A stretch of 64,000 nt of DNA from Muscardinus avellanarius (lineage: Eukaryota > Chordata > Mammalia > Rodentia > Gliridae). The DNA lies in assembly GCA_963383645.1 (NCBI GenBank), contig OY726559.1, positions 120,675,405-120,739,404 on the forward strand, read 5' to 3'. The notes under the pieces were generated by a model. The model saw only the letters and a list, made by a program, of their open reading frames with translations, was not told the origin of the DNA and ran no database searches. Both the position numbers and the translations under genes were made by a program. Each line of letters opens with the position of its first letter. Within the stretch, counting starts at the first letter, position 1. Of the stretch, positions 26,347 through 37,823 are shown piece by piece.

Positions 26347-28330
26347 TTTCTGGGAAGATGGCAACCGAGAAACGAAGCGTTTACGAGTCCTGCTAACACT
26401 CGATCTCTATTGCCAAAAAATCAGCGCTTTTCATAGCCAGAAAACACTATCAGCAGAGAAATAAAAAATGTAAACACAAGGGACAGAGAAAAAGAAGACT
26501 AGAAGAACAGCCAGAGGACAGAAAAGAAACAAGCCCGCATTGTGACGGTGGAGCCGCACCAGCACCATCTTGCCTCACAGCACCAGGCTCCAGAGAGGAA
26601 AGGTAAGCAAGGAGCTGAAGTGAGCAGCTGCGGTCATTCAGGTGTAAGTCAGCAGTTCTTCCAGAGCAAAGAACGTCTGAAACTCCCAGTGGCCAAGCTC
26701 ATCACGCCTTCCAGGGACTCAGAACAGAGCTCAAAACCAGAAAAGAAATACACCAGCCTCACGGCCGAGGGCATGGCAGTAGCGCCATATTGCCAGCAGT
26801 GATGGGGAGTTCACCATGCCCGTGACAACTCCAGATCACCACACACAATAACCGTAAGTGAAATTGTGGCCCCTAATGGAGAAATCCCAGCACTGCACCC
26901 TCAGGGACATGCGCAGCTTTGATAATCTCCTTGGATCTAAGATTTTGCAGTCCAACCCAGAGGAGTAGTGGTGGCAAAGATACCACACCCTGGTCGCAGC
27001 TCTCCATGGGAAAACGCCTAGCTCAGCACCCCCACGGTCTCGCACAGCCTTGATTAACTCCCTGGGTCTGAGACTTTGTGATACAATCCAGTAAAGGAGT
27101 AGTGGTGGCTGTGATTACCACAAACTCGAGAGCCAGAACACTCTAAGTAAAGTCATGGTGACCCGGGGAAGAACCCAGAGAAGGCACAAACTTCTGAAAT
27201 CATGGGAAAGAGGAATAACAATAGAGCAATGAATGCCCACAACCCCACAATATCAGAACCTGATAAAACAGAAATTCAGAGATCTCCAGAAGATCAAATC
27301 AGGAATATAACTGTTGAAATAATATAGGACCTTCGAAAAGAATTTAGAGAGAGTATAAAAGAAATAAAGGATGCAATCACTGAAGTAAAAGCATCAATTC
27401 AAACTATAAACAATCAATTAGATCACATAGAGAATAGAATCTCGCTCCTAGAAGATGATCACTCCAAAAACGAACACATAATTTATAACTTAGGAAAAAA
27501 AAAACAGACAGCAGGAAGAAATATGGGCCCATTTTAAGAGAGCTAACCTAAGAATAATCAGAATAGAGGAGGGAAAAGAAGGTGAAACCAAAGGGATCAA
27601 TAATCTCTTCAAAGAAATAATAGCAGAAAATTTTCCAAACATAGAGCAAGAGGTCGATACACAGGTCCAGGAAACTTATAGAACTCCCCTTAGACAGGAT
27701 CAGAGAAGAGGTTCCCATGTCACATAATTGTCAAAATGAACAACATGGAAGCCAAGCAGAGAATCTTAAAGGCAACAAAAACAAAAGGCCAAGTGACATT
27801 CAGAGGCAAACCAATTAGAATCACTCCAGACTTACCAAACCAAGTCATGAAAGTCAGAAGGGCTTGGAGTGACATATTCAAACTCTGAAAGAAAACAACT
27901 TCCAGCCAAAAATTTCCTACTCAGCAAAACTATCAAATTCGATGGGGAAATAAGAAGCTTCCATGACAAACAGAAACTGAAGGAATTTATGTCTTCAAAA
28001 CCAGCACTAGAGAAAATACTCAAAGAGATTAACTACAAAGAACAAATAGGTAACACACACCAGAACCAGAGAAACGAGATTTTCCATCCAGCAGACAACT
28101 AAGCAAAGAAGAATAAACAGTATTTCAAACAGAAATAAAATCTTAACATGGTAGGAATTAAAAGTTATCTCTCAATAATCACACTGAATGTAAATGGCCT
28201 CAACTCCCCAATAAAAAGACATAAAGTGGCAAAATAGATTAAAAACCAGAATCCATCCATCTTCTGCTTACAAGAAACACACTTTATAAGTAAAGATAGT
28301 AAAAAACTCAAGGTAAAGGGCTGGAGCAAG
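26347..28330 (+). mobile_element. L1 LINE: 5' UTR, ORF1 and start of ORF2
   Basis: 5' UTR-like sequence (gggaagatggcaaccgag) from 26347. Degenerate ORF1 runs 27202-28102: MGKRNNNRAMN, a coiled-coil stretch (DLRKEFRESIKEIKDAITEV, IENRISLLEDD), a central RNA-binding region and a C-terminal part ending near 28102, with several stops and shifts. ORF2 starts at 28148 (VGIKSYLSIITLNVNGL, the endonuclease N-terminus, then CLQETHF) and is cut off at about 28330. A different L1 segment begins there in the opposite direction. Confidence 0.85.
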
Positions 28331-29150
28331 GTAATTCATGTTAAGTAGCCATCCTAACAAATGTGAAGTAGTATTTCACTATAGTTTTTATTTGTATTTC
28401 CTTAATGATTAGTTTTATTATGATAATGATGAGTGATATTCATGTGTTTATTGGTCATATAAAAATCTTTGGAGATTCATTATCTATTTTAATCTTTTAC
28501 CTATTTCTAAATTGTATTGTTTGCTTTTTTGTTGCTAATTTTTAGGATTTCTATTTTGAATATTAATATACCTTCAGATATAGCATTTGAAAATATTTTA
28601 TCCCATTCTACCAGTAAATTTTAATTCTGTTTACATTGTCTTTGGATGTACACTATTTTTTATTTTTTATGAAGTTTGTTTATTCTTTTGTTGCCTGTGC
28701 TTTTGGAATCATATCCAAGAAATCACTGCCAATTTCAATGTTGTGACGTTTTATGACCCAGTTTTTCTTCTAAAAGTTTATAGTCTTAAGATTTACATTT
28801 AGGTCTTTTATCTGTTTTGAGTTAATATTTGTATATGGTGTTAGGTAAGGGTTCAATTTTATTCTTTTTCATGTAATTATTATTTTCAACACTATTTAGT
28901 GAAAAGATTATTATTTCCTTCACCCAATGTTCTTGGAAACCTTGTCAAAAATAACTTGACCATATATGGAAGAATTTATTTCTAGGCTTTTTATTTTATT
29001 CCACTGGCTTATATATCTGCTTTTATAGCAGATATATTTCGATTCTTGTAGCTTTATAAGGTTTGAAATCAGCAAATGTATATCTTCTAGCTGTTTTCTT
29101 TGAGATTATTTTGGATGTTTAGAGTTCATATTTCATGTTAAGATAGATTT
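28331..29150 (-). mobile_element. Older L1 fragment (L1M-like 3' region), antisense
   Basis: The plus strand reads as the familiar reverse complement of mammalian L1M 3' sequence: agccatcctaacaaatgtga, a stretch with ttgttgcctgtgcttttgga, atccaagaaatcactgcc, gagttaatatttgtatatgg and ttgtcaaaaataacttgac, in the order of the known repeat. It ends in an A/T-rich tract before 29225. Confidence 0.75.
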
Positions 29151-29296
29151 TTTTCTGAAAAAATAAATAAATGTAAAAAATAAAAATAAATAAATAAAGA
29201 ATAAAATAACAAAATAACTAACTAAATAAATGCACTCTCTAGAGTTAGATCAGGTTTGAAATCTGGCTTTGACACTTACAAGCTGTAAATGAGTTC

Positions 29297-29500
29297 AAGC
29301 CAGGTATGGTGGTGCACACTCGTCACCCCAGTGCTTGGGAGGTTGAGGGGGGAGGATCGCAGGTTTACAGCCAGCCTCAGGTACTTAGTGAGGCCCCCTG
29401 CAACTTAGTGAGACTCTGTTTCAAAATAAAGAATAAAAAACCAGGCTGGGGGTGTAGCTCAGAGGTAGAATGCCCCTGGGTTCAAGCCCCAGCACCACAC
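29297..29500 (+). mobile_element. SINE type A in MIR
   Basis: Followed by a (gaaa)n tail (29501-29570). Confidence 0.85.
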
Positions 29501-29510
29501 AAGAAAGAAA

Positions 29511-29552
<42 letters not shown>

Positions 29553-29586
29553 AGAGAAAGAAAGGAAGAGTAAGAAAATGAGTTCA

Positions 29587-29799
29587 GTCAGGTGTAGTGG
29601 CACATGCTTGTAATCCTAGTACTTGGGAGACTGAGACAAGAGGATCACAGGTTCAAAGCCAGCCCCTGCAATTTACGGAGACTCTCAACAACCCTGTTTC
29701 CAAATAAATAAAAATTGGTCTAGAGTGTAGCTTGGAGGAAGAATGCCTCTGGGTTCAATCCTTAGTACAAATAAAAAAAAAAAAAAAAGAAAGAAAAGG
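29587..29799 (+). mobile_element. SINE in MIR, second copy
   Basis: Inserted into the target duplication left by the first copy. Confidence 0.85.
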
Positions 29800-30035
29800 A
29801 AAATGAGTCTTTGATCTCTAAAAGGATAACAATAATATTCTCTTCCTTGGGTTGTTTTGAGGGTTAAATGAGGTAACCTACATGAACTAATTACCATATA
29901 ATTGCCCAATAAATGTTAGCCAGGATGATTTTTACGGTTCCTCATACTGGAAGTGTTGCAGGCACGTTCACATACATGGTTCTGCTTGGTTCTTACAAAA
30001 CACAGAGCTATGGTTACAATTAATTTATCATGTGT

Positions 30036-30122
30036 ACTATGCAGGGTGAGGCTTGGAGAAGCCTTGGGACTTGCTCAAAATCCCAGCGACTAAGCCGGGG
30101 AGCTGGATTCTAACCAGATTAG
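30036..30122 (+). mobile_element. MIR fragment
   Basis: gtgaggcttggagaagcctt, gggacttgctcaaaatccca and the gagctggattctaaccag end follow the MIR 3' half. Confidence 0.6.
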
Positions 30123-30159
30123 GAGAGTCTTTCTCCTGGAATTTCCTTTGGCCCGATCC

Positions 30160-30211
30160 TCCCATCCATCCATCCATCCATCCATCCATCCATTCACCCA
30201 CCCACCCACCC
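30160..30211. repeat. (CATC)n / (CACC)n tract
   Basis: ccat units followed by cacc units. Confidence 0.9.
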
Positions 30212-31418
30212 ATCTGTGAACAGCTGCGTCGAAAGGAGAACTGTAATAACAATGTTCTAAAGGACATCAAGGAAGGGGAGAGGAGAGACACGGGATGAAG
30301 GACCTGGGAAGGGGGCAAGACGGCAGCGGAGCTAGGCCTTGACAGATTTGCCCGCCCCAGGTAAAGAAAGGTGGGGAGCGGGCTGGAGATGTGCCTGCCA
30401 GTCCCGCTGCGCCCCAGCCAGCTGTGGGATGCTGAGAAGGTCGCGTCTCTTCTCCAGGCCTGCTTCCTAGGGCCTGGTGCAGCGGATGGGAGGGGCGGGC
30501 CAGGGACTGCTTCCAAGAAGAGCGGCTGGCTGGTTGAGCGGCTAGGAGGTGCTGATACCGCCAGGCAGTCGGCAGGAGTGGCCGGGCTTCGTGGTGCCTA
30601 GGGTCGAGCTGCACCTGAGTGTGTAAGTCTGTCGTGAGCCCTTCAGCGGGGCTGGGGTGCCGCGGGGGTCTGGGGCAAAGCTGCTCTTGGAAGGAGTGAC
30701 CTTGGTGCCTGGAGAGCACTCTGCAGAAAGTGCGGCTCGCACCGCTGGGTCTGCGCTCTGGCCGCTAGAGGGCGCTGCCGCCCTGCGGGCCGGGCTTGGG
30801 GGTCTGGCTCTCAGCAGGGCAGGTTGTGGGTGTGGGGAGTCTGGGAACTTTCTGGGTGCGCTGTTCGCCAGGGGCAGCCAGGTCTCTGCGCCTTCGAATA
30901 AAGTTGGAGCTCCGGAGAGCCCAAGGAGGAGGCATCCTGGAACCGCCTTGGCCGCGGGGGCTGTGGACGCTCGAGATGGGAGGACTGCGCGAAGGTCCTT
31001 CTCTCCCTGCCTCTGAGGGGGAAGGCGCCATCGTAGGGTGCTTGTCTGGCCTCGTGGACTCCTGGGTTCAAATCCAAGGCCGTGTGATCGGATATATCAG
31101 TTCATCTAGTTCCTCGTGCATTGAAAGCTCCCTCCCGGGAAGGCTGTGATGGTTAAAAGACTCCCAGGCTTTGCCATTCTTTGGAGAATGCAGACTGTAT
31201 GTGGTGCGACGAGGCTGGGAGGAAGAGGCCCCTTCTCTCTTAGATGACAGAAAGCTCAGCCCTGGATGCCTCTGTATCAGATCTCCCCAAAAACTGCCGA
31301 CCATGCCCCAGACTCAGAGACCAGATTTCACTTAGAGCTGTGAAGGGGCTTTTAAATTTCAGTTTGCACAATCTGAGCTTCATTAAAGTAGAATTAGACT
31401 TGTAAGAAACAGAAATTA
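30212..31418. other. Unique, CpG-containing stretch
   Basis: No exon recognised although several overlapping open frames exist. It contains the CTCF-like motif at 30759-30777 and is a candidate regulatory region upstream of CD160. Confidence 0.45.
30759..30777 (+). promoter_or_regulatory. CTCF-like binding motif
   Basis: tggccgctagagggcgctg fits the CTCF core (CCASYAGRKGGCRSY) with one mismatch. It lies in a CpG-containing unique stretch at 30.4-31.1 kb. Confidence 0.5.
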
Positions 31419-31619
31419 AGCACGCCACCATATTGTACCCCTGCAATCTTAGTTAGAAGGAGGCTGAGGCAAGAGGATTGCAAATTGGAGGCGGGCCTTG
31501 GGAAACTTAGAGGAACCCTGCCTCGAAATAAAAAATAAAAATGATTGGGGGTGCAGCTTGGGGGTTAGAATGTCCCTGGGTGCAGTTCCCATTATCCTTC
31601 TTTCAAAAAAAAAAAAAGA
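31419..31619 (+). mobile_element. SINE, highly diverged
   Basis: Recognisable ggaggctgaggcaagaggat and tRNA half; A tail. Confidence 0.75.
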
Positions 31620-32003
31620 ATTCTTGGAGGCAACAAGGTCTCCTGATTCATAGGTCCACTGAAGTGAGTAACTTTGGGGAAAATTACCCTACACTGTTTT
31701 TTATTCTGCCAAAAATAAGCTAGTGACCAGAAGCTGCCCTGTGTGTGGTTCCTGGTGGACAGCACGTGGGTCGTGATCTCCCTGCGAGCTGCCTCATGGA
31801 GCCAGCAGCTGCCCAGCGCAGGCCCTGAGGCCTCCAGCAGAGGGTTGGTGCAAACCCTGGCAACTGTCTTCTGGTCAGTCTTTATCTCCTTTTTGTTTAT
31901 AAAAATGACCTTTTGTCATGAGCACTGAACAAAAGGGGAGTCACCTGGAGGATCTTGAACTAGTGAGGGGGTTAGGTCCTGCTGGGCTAAGCTCTTCAAA
32001 ACC
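31620..32003. other. Unique stretch
   Basis: Nothing recognised. Confidence 0.5.
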
Positions 32004-32590
32004 AGGGGGTATGGTGGGGCACACCTGTAATCCCAGTACCCAGGAGGCTGACACAGGAGGATCTCAGGTATGAAGCCAGCCTCAGCAGTGTAGTGAGACT
32101 CTCAGCAACTTAGACTCTGTTTCAAAATAAAAAATTAAGCCGGGCATGGTGGCGCATACTTGTAATCCCTGTGCTTGGGAGGGTGAGACGGGAGGATCGC
32201 ACAGGTTTGAAGCCAGCCTTGGCTACCTAGTGAGGCTCTCAGCAACTTAGTGAGACCCTGTTTCCAAATAAGATATAAAATAGGTCTGGGAGCCGGGCAT
32301 GGTGGCGCACGCTTGTAATCCCAGCATTCAGGAGGCTGAGACCGGAGGATCACGGTTCACGGACAGCCTCAGCTACTTAGTGAGGCCCTCTGCAACTCAG
32401 TAAGACCCAGTTTCAAAATAAAGAATAAAAAATAGGGCAGGGAGTGTAGCTCGGAGGTCGAATGCCCCTGGGTTCCACCCCCAGACCTACAAAAATAAAT
32501 CAATAAAATAAAATAAAATAGGTCTGGGAATATAGCCCAGAGGTATAGCTCAGTGGTAGAATGCCCCTGAGTTCAATCTCCAGTACAAAG
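32004..32590 (+). mobile_element. Three-level nest of SINEs
   Basis: The outer copy (32004-32137) was entered by a type B copy (32138-32291), itself entered by a type A copy (32292-32519). The type B remainder (ggtctgggaatatagcccag, 32520-32543) and the outer tRNA half (32544-32590) follow in reverse order. Confidence 0.85.
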
Positions 32591-33219
32591 AAGAAACAAA
32601 ACAACAGACAAAAATCCTTCTTCAAAGTGCTCCCTCGGCTCTCCCTCCTGTGACAGCGCGCCTCCTTCCTATCTGAGGATGTCTGAATGGAGCCAGGACC
32701 CTCGAAAGCCCAGGGAAGAAGAGTGGGCATGCCAGCCAGCCTGGCACATGCCAGGCCTCCCTGCCCCAGGCTGCCTGTGAAGAAGAGGGTCTCCTAGGAC
32801 CTCCCTGGGAGCCGTCCTGGCCCAGCAGCCCCCGGTGCTGGAGAGGAGCCCCGGCCCTCGTGAGCTCGGCAGGTGCTCTACCTGGAGCTGTGCCGCCCTC
32901 GTTTGAGCACAACCAGCCCGGCCTCCTCCTGACCCAGGTCCCTGTACCTCAGGACAGGAGTTCTCCTTTCTTCTTATCAGCCTGGAGCTCCCGGTGACTG
33001 AGCCCTCGGCCCTCGAATTGTTCTCTGGTCTTGTTACAAACCCATCTCCCCACTTCCGTTGCCGTCCATGCCTTCATCACTGTCAGATTAGGTCTTTGAA
33101 ACCACAGCCTGGGTTTTAGCCGTCAAGGGTCTTCCTGTCTCTTTTCTCTACCCCCATTGTGGATTTTCCCTCCTTTCTCTCCACTGCCTCCTCCTCCTCC
33201 ACTTTTTTCCTTTTGCTCT

Positions 33220-33221
<2 letters not shown>
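32591..33221. other. Unique stretch
   Basis: No exon recognised. Confidence 0.5.

Positions 33222-33266
<45 letters not shown>
33222..33266. repeat. (TTA)n microsatellite
   Basis: About 15 units. Confidence 0.95.
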
Positions 33267-33276
33267 AATAGACTAA

Positions 33277-33488
33277 GGTAGCCAGGCACAGTGGCACATG
33301 CCTGTAAGCCCAGTACTTGGTGAGACAAAAGGATTGTAGGATCGAGGCCAGCTTCCGCAACTTAGCAAAACCCTCAGGAACTTAGTAAAACCCTGTTTCA
33401 AAATAGAAAAACAAAAGTTGCTGAGGCCGGTTTTGAACCCAAGATGCTCCTTTATCAGCATCCCAAGTACTGGGGTTTCAAGTGTCAG
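33277..33488. mobile_element. SINE halves in opposite orientation (33277-33415 +; 33417-33488 -)
   Basis: Both are B1 halves, facing each other, with no tRNA halves. Confidence 0.7.
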
Positions 33489-33703
33489 TTCGTTTAAAAA
33501 AAAATTTTTTTTTAATGTTTGGTTACTCCTTCTGAGTGCTATGTGCTAGATTCTGTGGGGTTGTGACTGAGCCTGGGCCTGTTCCCAAGGAAGGCATCTG
33601 CTGTAGAGAGAGGCTTGCAGCCCCTGCAGGGGCGGGAAGCCTAGGAGAGGAGGGAGGAAGAACTGTGGGCCAAACTACTCTGCACTACAGGGAGATAGCA
33701 CTT

Positions 33704-34123
33704 CTTTTTTTTTTTTTTTTTTGGTGGTACTGGGGGTGAAACTCAGGGGCTTTCTACCTCACTAAGTAGCTGAGGTTGGCTTCTGATAGATTCAATAGGT
33801 ACGGCGGGTCCCTCGGGGCGCACAGTTACACAGGAAGTCCGATATGGATGCCATAAGCCTTTATTCGCCCAGAGAGCCGTATCCCACCCCCACGGGAGGG
33901 CTCCTGGGGGCAGGCGAGAGAGTGCGCATCTGTCTGTGTGTCTCTGTCTGTCCCGTGGGTCAGGGATCCCTCCTTTTAGGAGTGGAGCCACCCCCGCCAC
34001 CCGTGGGAAACACAGAACTCTCCCGAGGTAGGGAGACAGCTTCCGGCCCCGCCCCCTGCACTGGCAGGGGACTCAGACCTTACAGCTTCGAACCTGTGTA
34101 ATCCTCCTGTCTCAGCCTCTCAA
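33704..34123 (-). mobile_element. SINE type B split by the solo LTR
   Basis: 33704-33783 and 34085-34123, with the middle of the B1 half already deleted. Confidence 0.85.
33784..34084 (-). mobile_element. Solo LTR, same family as the CD160-intron ERV
   Basis: 301 bp. Read on the minus strand it starts TGTAAGGTCTGAGTC, has a CAGGGGGCGGGGC block and gcgaataaaggc poly(A) signal, and ends CTATCA. It is flanked by the 5-bp duplication gcttc (33779-33783 and 34085-34089) and splits a type B SINE. It is clearly more diverged from the 17.6-kb LTR than the two ends of that ERV are from each other. Confidence 0.85.
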
Positions 34124-34235
34124 GGAGAATGGCAGTTCAAGGCCAGCCTCAGCAACTTAGCAAGACTCTGTATCAAAATAAAAAATAAAAAAGGCTAAGG
34201 GTATAGGTCAGAGGCAGAACACCCCCAGTACAAAA
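34124..34235 (+). mobile_element. SINE 3' part
   Basis: Begins inside the B1 half (ggcagttcaaggccagcctc) and runs to the tail; joined to an oppositely oriented copy. Confidence 0.75.
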
Positions 34236-35400
34236 GGCAAGCAAGTAAGCAGACAGGGTGAATGGTGAGTGGCATTATTATTTTGAGGAGTTGACAGGTT
34301 TGGGACATGAAGGGTTAGGGTTAGCAGAAGTTTCTCAAACTCCAGCGTGTGTGTCCAGATCACCATGTGGGCCAGCCGCATGGTTTCCGAAGCAGGTTTC
34401 TGACCTTGGGGTGGTGCTGCCGCTGCTCTAATAGCCCTTGCAGACAGCCCCCTGCAACATCTCTTTCATCCTCTGCTTGAATCCCTGCAGCGACGTGCAG
34501 CTCACTACCACCCAAGTGCCCATCTGATATTCCTTGTCGAGCACCTCCAAGTGTCGAAAAACTCTTCCCGAAGTTGCCTTTACATTTCCCTTTCACTTCC
34601 AAACATTGCTCCCGACTCTGCCCTGGCTGTAATGGCACGGATGCAGGAGTCAAACCGCCCGGCTTTGCATCCAAAGGCCTTGTGTGACTTGAGGCCAGCC
34701 TTCCAACTTTTCTGAATGTTCCTTGTCTGGGGAGGCCAGATAATGATCTGCGCCTGTCTCAGCCCCGAGGCGCATCTATTCCTGCACTTCACTGGACCAA
34801 ATCATCCTTCCAGGCAATGAGGACACGGAGCTGCGTCTGCAGGCAGACAGCAAATGTCCCTCGGTCTGTTTCCCTGGCTGTGGCACCCGGGGCTCTCTGC
34901 GTGCGGGCTGGTGAGGTGTTGGCCAGAGGAGCAGGCACCTTTGATGCTCGGTCCCATCGAAGCGTTCCCTGCCGTGTGACTGTTGCAATGGTCTTCAGCA
35001 GCCCCAGCGATAGAGGAAGCAGCATCCATCACATGGCGGGGAGGGGGAGGAAGGACCTATGGAGCAGTCTCCTGGCTTCTCCTCTGGGGGAGGCTGAGCT
35101 GCCACCCTGGCATGGCCAATGATTTTTTGGAAAGAAACCAAGCCTGGGGCCAGAGGGCACTTACAGCAAAGCTGGGTAGGCACTTTGGTCCAGCCTGGTG
35201 CTGCTGGCCGTGGGCCCAGAGTCCTTGGCAATATGATCTGAAGACGGAGACAGGGCTGCGCTGTCGTGGCGAAGGGAGGCATTTTGGGGCTCAGGTGTCA
35301 AGCTGGCAGGGCAGGCCCTGGAGACAGGGTTTCAGCCTCAGTGTAATCCCCAGTCTATAGTGATGGTTCACCAGGAATTTTTACCTCGAGTTCCTTTTTT
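34236..35400. other. Unique stretch
   Basis: A possible MER5-like piece at 34310 and a passage at 34460-34580 (gcttgaatccctgcagcgac) that resembles an old mammalian repeat; no exon recognised. Confidence 0.45.
34310..34400 (+). mobile_element. Possible MER5-like DNA-transposon fragment
   Basis: gtttctcaaactccagcgtg with gtgtccagatcaccatgtgg resembles the MER5A start. The match is short; weak call. Confidence 0.3.
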
Positions 35401-35437
35401 TTTTGGGGGGGGGAGACTTATTTATTAATTTATTTAT

Positions 35438-35639
35438 TGTGGTACTGGGGGTGGAACCCAGAGGCCTTCTACCTTCGGGCTATACTCCCAGACCTATTTT
35501 ATATTTTATTTGGAAACAGGGTCTCACTAAGTTGCTGAGAGCCTCACTAAGTAGCTGACGCTGGCTTCGAACCTGCGCGATCCTCCTGTCTCAGCCTCCC
35601 AAGCGCGGGGATTACAAGCGTGCGCCACCACGCCCGGCT
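35438..35639 (-). mobile_element. SINE type B, near consensus
   Basis: Intact from tail to gcgccaccacgcccggc. Confidence 0.95.
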
Positions 35640-35640
35640 T

Positions 35641-35838
35641 GGTGTGTGTGGGGGGGATTTAACCCAGAGGCATTGTACCTCTGAGCTTCACGCTCAGCCC
35701 TCTTTTTTTTTATTTTTGAAACAGGGTCTTACTAAGTGGCAAAGAGCCTTGCTAAGCTGAGGCCTTCCGCGAAGCTGCGGTCCTCCTGTCTCAGCCTCTC
35801 AAGTACTGGGATTACAAGCATGTGCCACAACGCCCAGA
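35641..35838 (-). mobile_element. SINE type A
   Basis: Adjacent to the type B copy, older. Confidence 0.85.
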
Positions 35839-36219
35839 ATTGAGTTCCTTATAAAAAAAAAAAAAAAGGCAGAAAAAATCAGTTTGCCCAGAGCTGCGGT
35901 TCCTGGGAGAGTGTTTTTCCTCCCCGGCTGTAAAGGACACTGGGTTTGGAGGTAGCCAGGCTCCCGCTGAAGGAATAGCAGTCCTGGGGAGCTGCTGGCT
36001 CAACAGCCCGAATGCGGCCACCTGCTCCACTGCTGGATTTCTGCCCCATAAACCCGAGTTTCTCAAGGACACACCAGCCTGAAGGCAGAAGTGGCAGCAG
36101 CCGCGGCTTTGCGAGCTCCGTGGACCCCCAGCCGCACCTCCTGACGCACACCAAGCCTCGCTCCCGGTGCCAAGACTGAGGATGCGCCTTTCCGCGGTGG
36201 CTCTCAGAGTAGCATCATA
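35839..36219. other. Unique stretch
   Basis: Nothing recognised beyond an A run at 35851-35867. Confidence 0.5.
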
Positions 36220-36390
36220 AGCCGGGGCTTGGCGGCACGCGCACTGCTTGAGAGACAGAGCCGGGAGGATCGCAGGCTCCAGGCTAGTCTCAGCAATTCA
36301 GTGAGACTCAGCAACTTAGAGGGCGGAGGTGTAGCTCAGCCGAAGGATGGCCCTGAGTTCAATCCCTGATACCCCCCACCCCAAGTAAAA
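36220..36390 (+). mobile_element. SINE, diverged
   Basis: Linker missing; the tRNA half is gtgtagctcagccgaaggat. Confidence 0.75.
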
Positions 36391-36642
36391 GCCAAGTAGC
36401 CCAGACCCCTGTCTCACCCCAGCCCATCACCTCTCGAGAGCTGACCCCAAGCGGCACCCTGTGAGCCTCGGCGCTCAGCTACCCTCTGAGGCTCCAGCCA
36501 GGCTCTGTCATCGGAGCTGGGGAAACTGGTCTCCCATATTCAGTGGCAACATTCACGCTTCCTCAGCCTTCCCACAGGTACCAGGAACTCGGGGCGGTGG
36601 TGTCCTCTTCCTCCTCCCCCATCCTGTAATAGATACATTTCC

Positions 36643-36765
36643 TTTTTATTTTTTATTTTGAAACAAGGTCTTGCTAAGTTGCCGAGGCTGGCTTTGAACC
36701 TGCAGTCCTCTTGTCCCAGCCTCCCAAGCGCTGGGATTTCATGTGTGCGTCACCTTGCGCAGCTT
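36643..36765 (-). mobile_element. SINE B1 half
   Basis: No tRNA half. Confidence 0.8.
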
Positions 36766-37148
36766 CCTAGGCCTTCCTGACATCTCATTCTTTGGGTCAG
36801 GGGTTTATATTTTGCCCTCCAGGACATTTCCAACCTGATCCGCTGGGAAGGAACAGACAGTGTTCAGCAAGGGCGCTCTGTGGAGAGTGGACACGCGGGT
36901 GGCTGTGTGTGCTCTAGCCTGGGGCAACCAGACAGAGCCACCTCGTCCCGACTGGGCTTCCGAGGAGAAAACGTACCTTCTTCGGTGCTTAGTGAGGGTG
37001 GTCACTGCTTTGTTCCTGGCTTCTGAGAAGTCGCAGTGCCAGGGACGCAGGCAGGCGTTGGCCGCTTTGCCCTCCAAGCTAGACGGCCAGGGCCACTGGA
37101 ACCTGCGACGGTGGCCAGACGTTGAGGAATCTTCTAAATCATGCCACT
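36766..37148. other. Unique stretch
   Basis: Contains a 96-codon open frame with no recognisable homology; not called. Confidence 0.45.
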
Positions 37149-37471
37149 AGCGGAGCATGGTGGCACGTACCTGTCATTCAAGGACTTGGGAGGCTGACAC
37201 TGGAGGATTGCAAGTTCAAGGCCAGCCTCAGCAAACTAGTGAGGCCCTCAACAACTCAGTGAGATCCTGTTTCCAAATAAAACATAAAATATGTCTGGGG
37301 ATGTAGCTCAGGGGTAGAACACCCCCTAGGTTCTAGCCCCAGTACCAAAATCAACCCATCAGTTGGATGTCATGGATCATGTTTGTAATCTCAGTACTTG
37401 GGAGGCTAAGACAGGAAGATCGCAGCTTCAAGGAAATCCTCAGCACGTAGGGAGACTCTCATCAACCTAGT
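37149..37471 (+). mobile_element. SINE (37149-37347) and SINE cut by the gap (37360-37471)
   Basis: The second loses its 3' half to the assembly gap. Confidence 0.8.
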
Positions 37472-37671
37472 NNNNNNNNNNNNNNNNNNNNNNNNNNNNN
37501 NNNNNNNNNNNNNNNNNNNNNNNNNNNNNNNNNNNNNNNNNNNNNNNNNNNNNNNNNNNNNNNNNNNNNNNNNNNNNNNNNNNNNNNNNNNNNNNNNNNN
37601 NNNNNNNNNNNNNNNNNNNNNNNNNNNNNNNNNNNNNNNNNNNNNNNNNNNNNNNNNNNNNNNNNNNNNNN
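37472..37671. other. Assembly gap (200 N)
   Basis: Exactly 200 undetermined bases, so probably a scaffold join of set length. It interrupts a plus-strand SINE (37360-37471). Confidence 1.
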
Positions 37672-37823
37672 TTGGGAAATCTTATCTTTACAGTGGAAAA
37701 GGCCCTGACACTATCTCTGTTGTCTTGCTAATCTCCCTTGGTCCCCGGAATCCTGCAGCTTCTTTTTCTGAAGCTCCCAGCTTCTTTACTCCCAAAGATA
37801 TATTTGAAAAATTGAAAATATTT

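Larger units (their letters stand above)
29225..29935 (+). mobile_element. MIR split by two SINEs
   Basis: 29225-29296 holds the 5' part (gtttgaaatctggctttgac) and 29800-29935 the 3' part (gggttaaatgaggtaacc, cccaataaatgtta). Copies of aaatgagt-like sequence before, between and after the two SINEs are their target duplications. Confidence 0.75.

Noticed and set aside
34312..34324. gggttagggttag as an interstitial telomere repeat
   Set aside because: Only two units; easily chance.
36860..37150. 96-codon open frame
   Set aside because: No homology recognised, no splice or promoter context.
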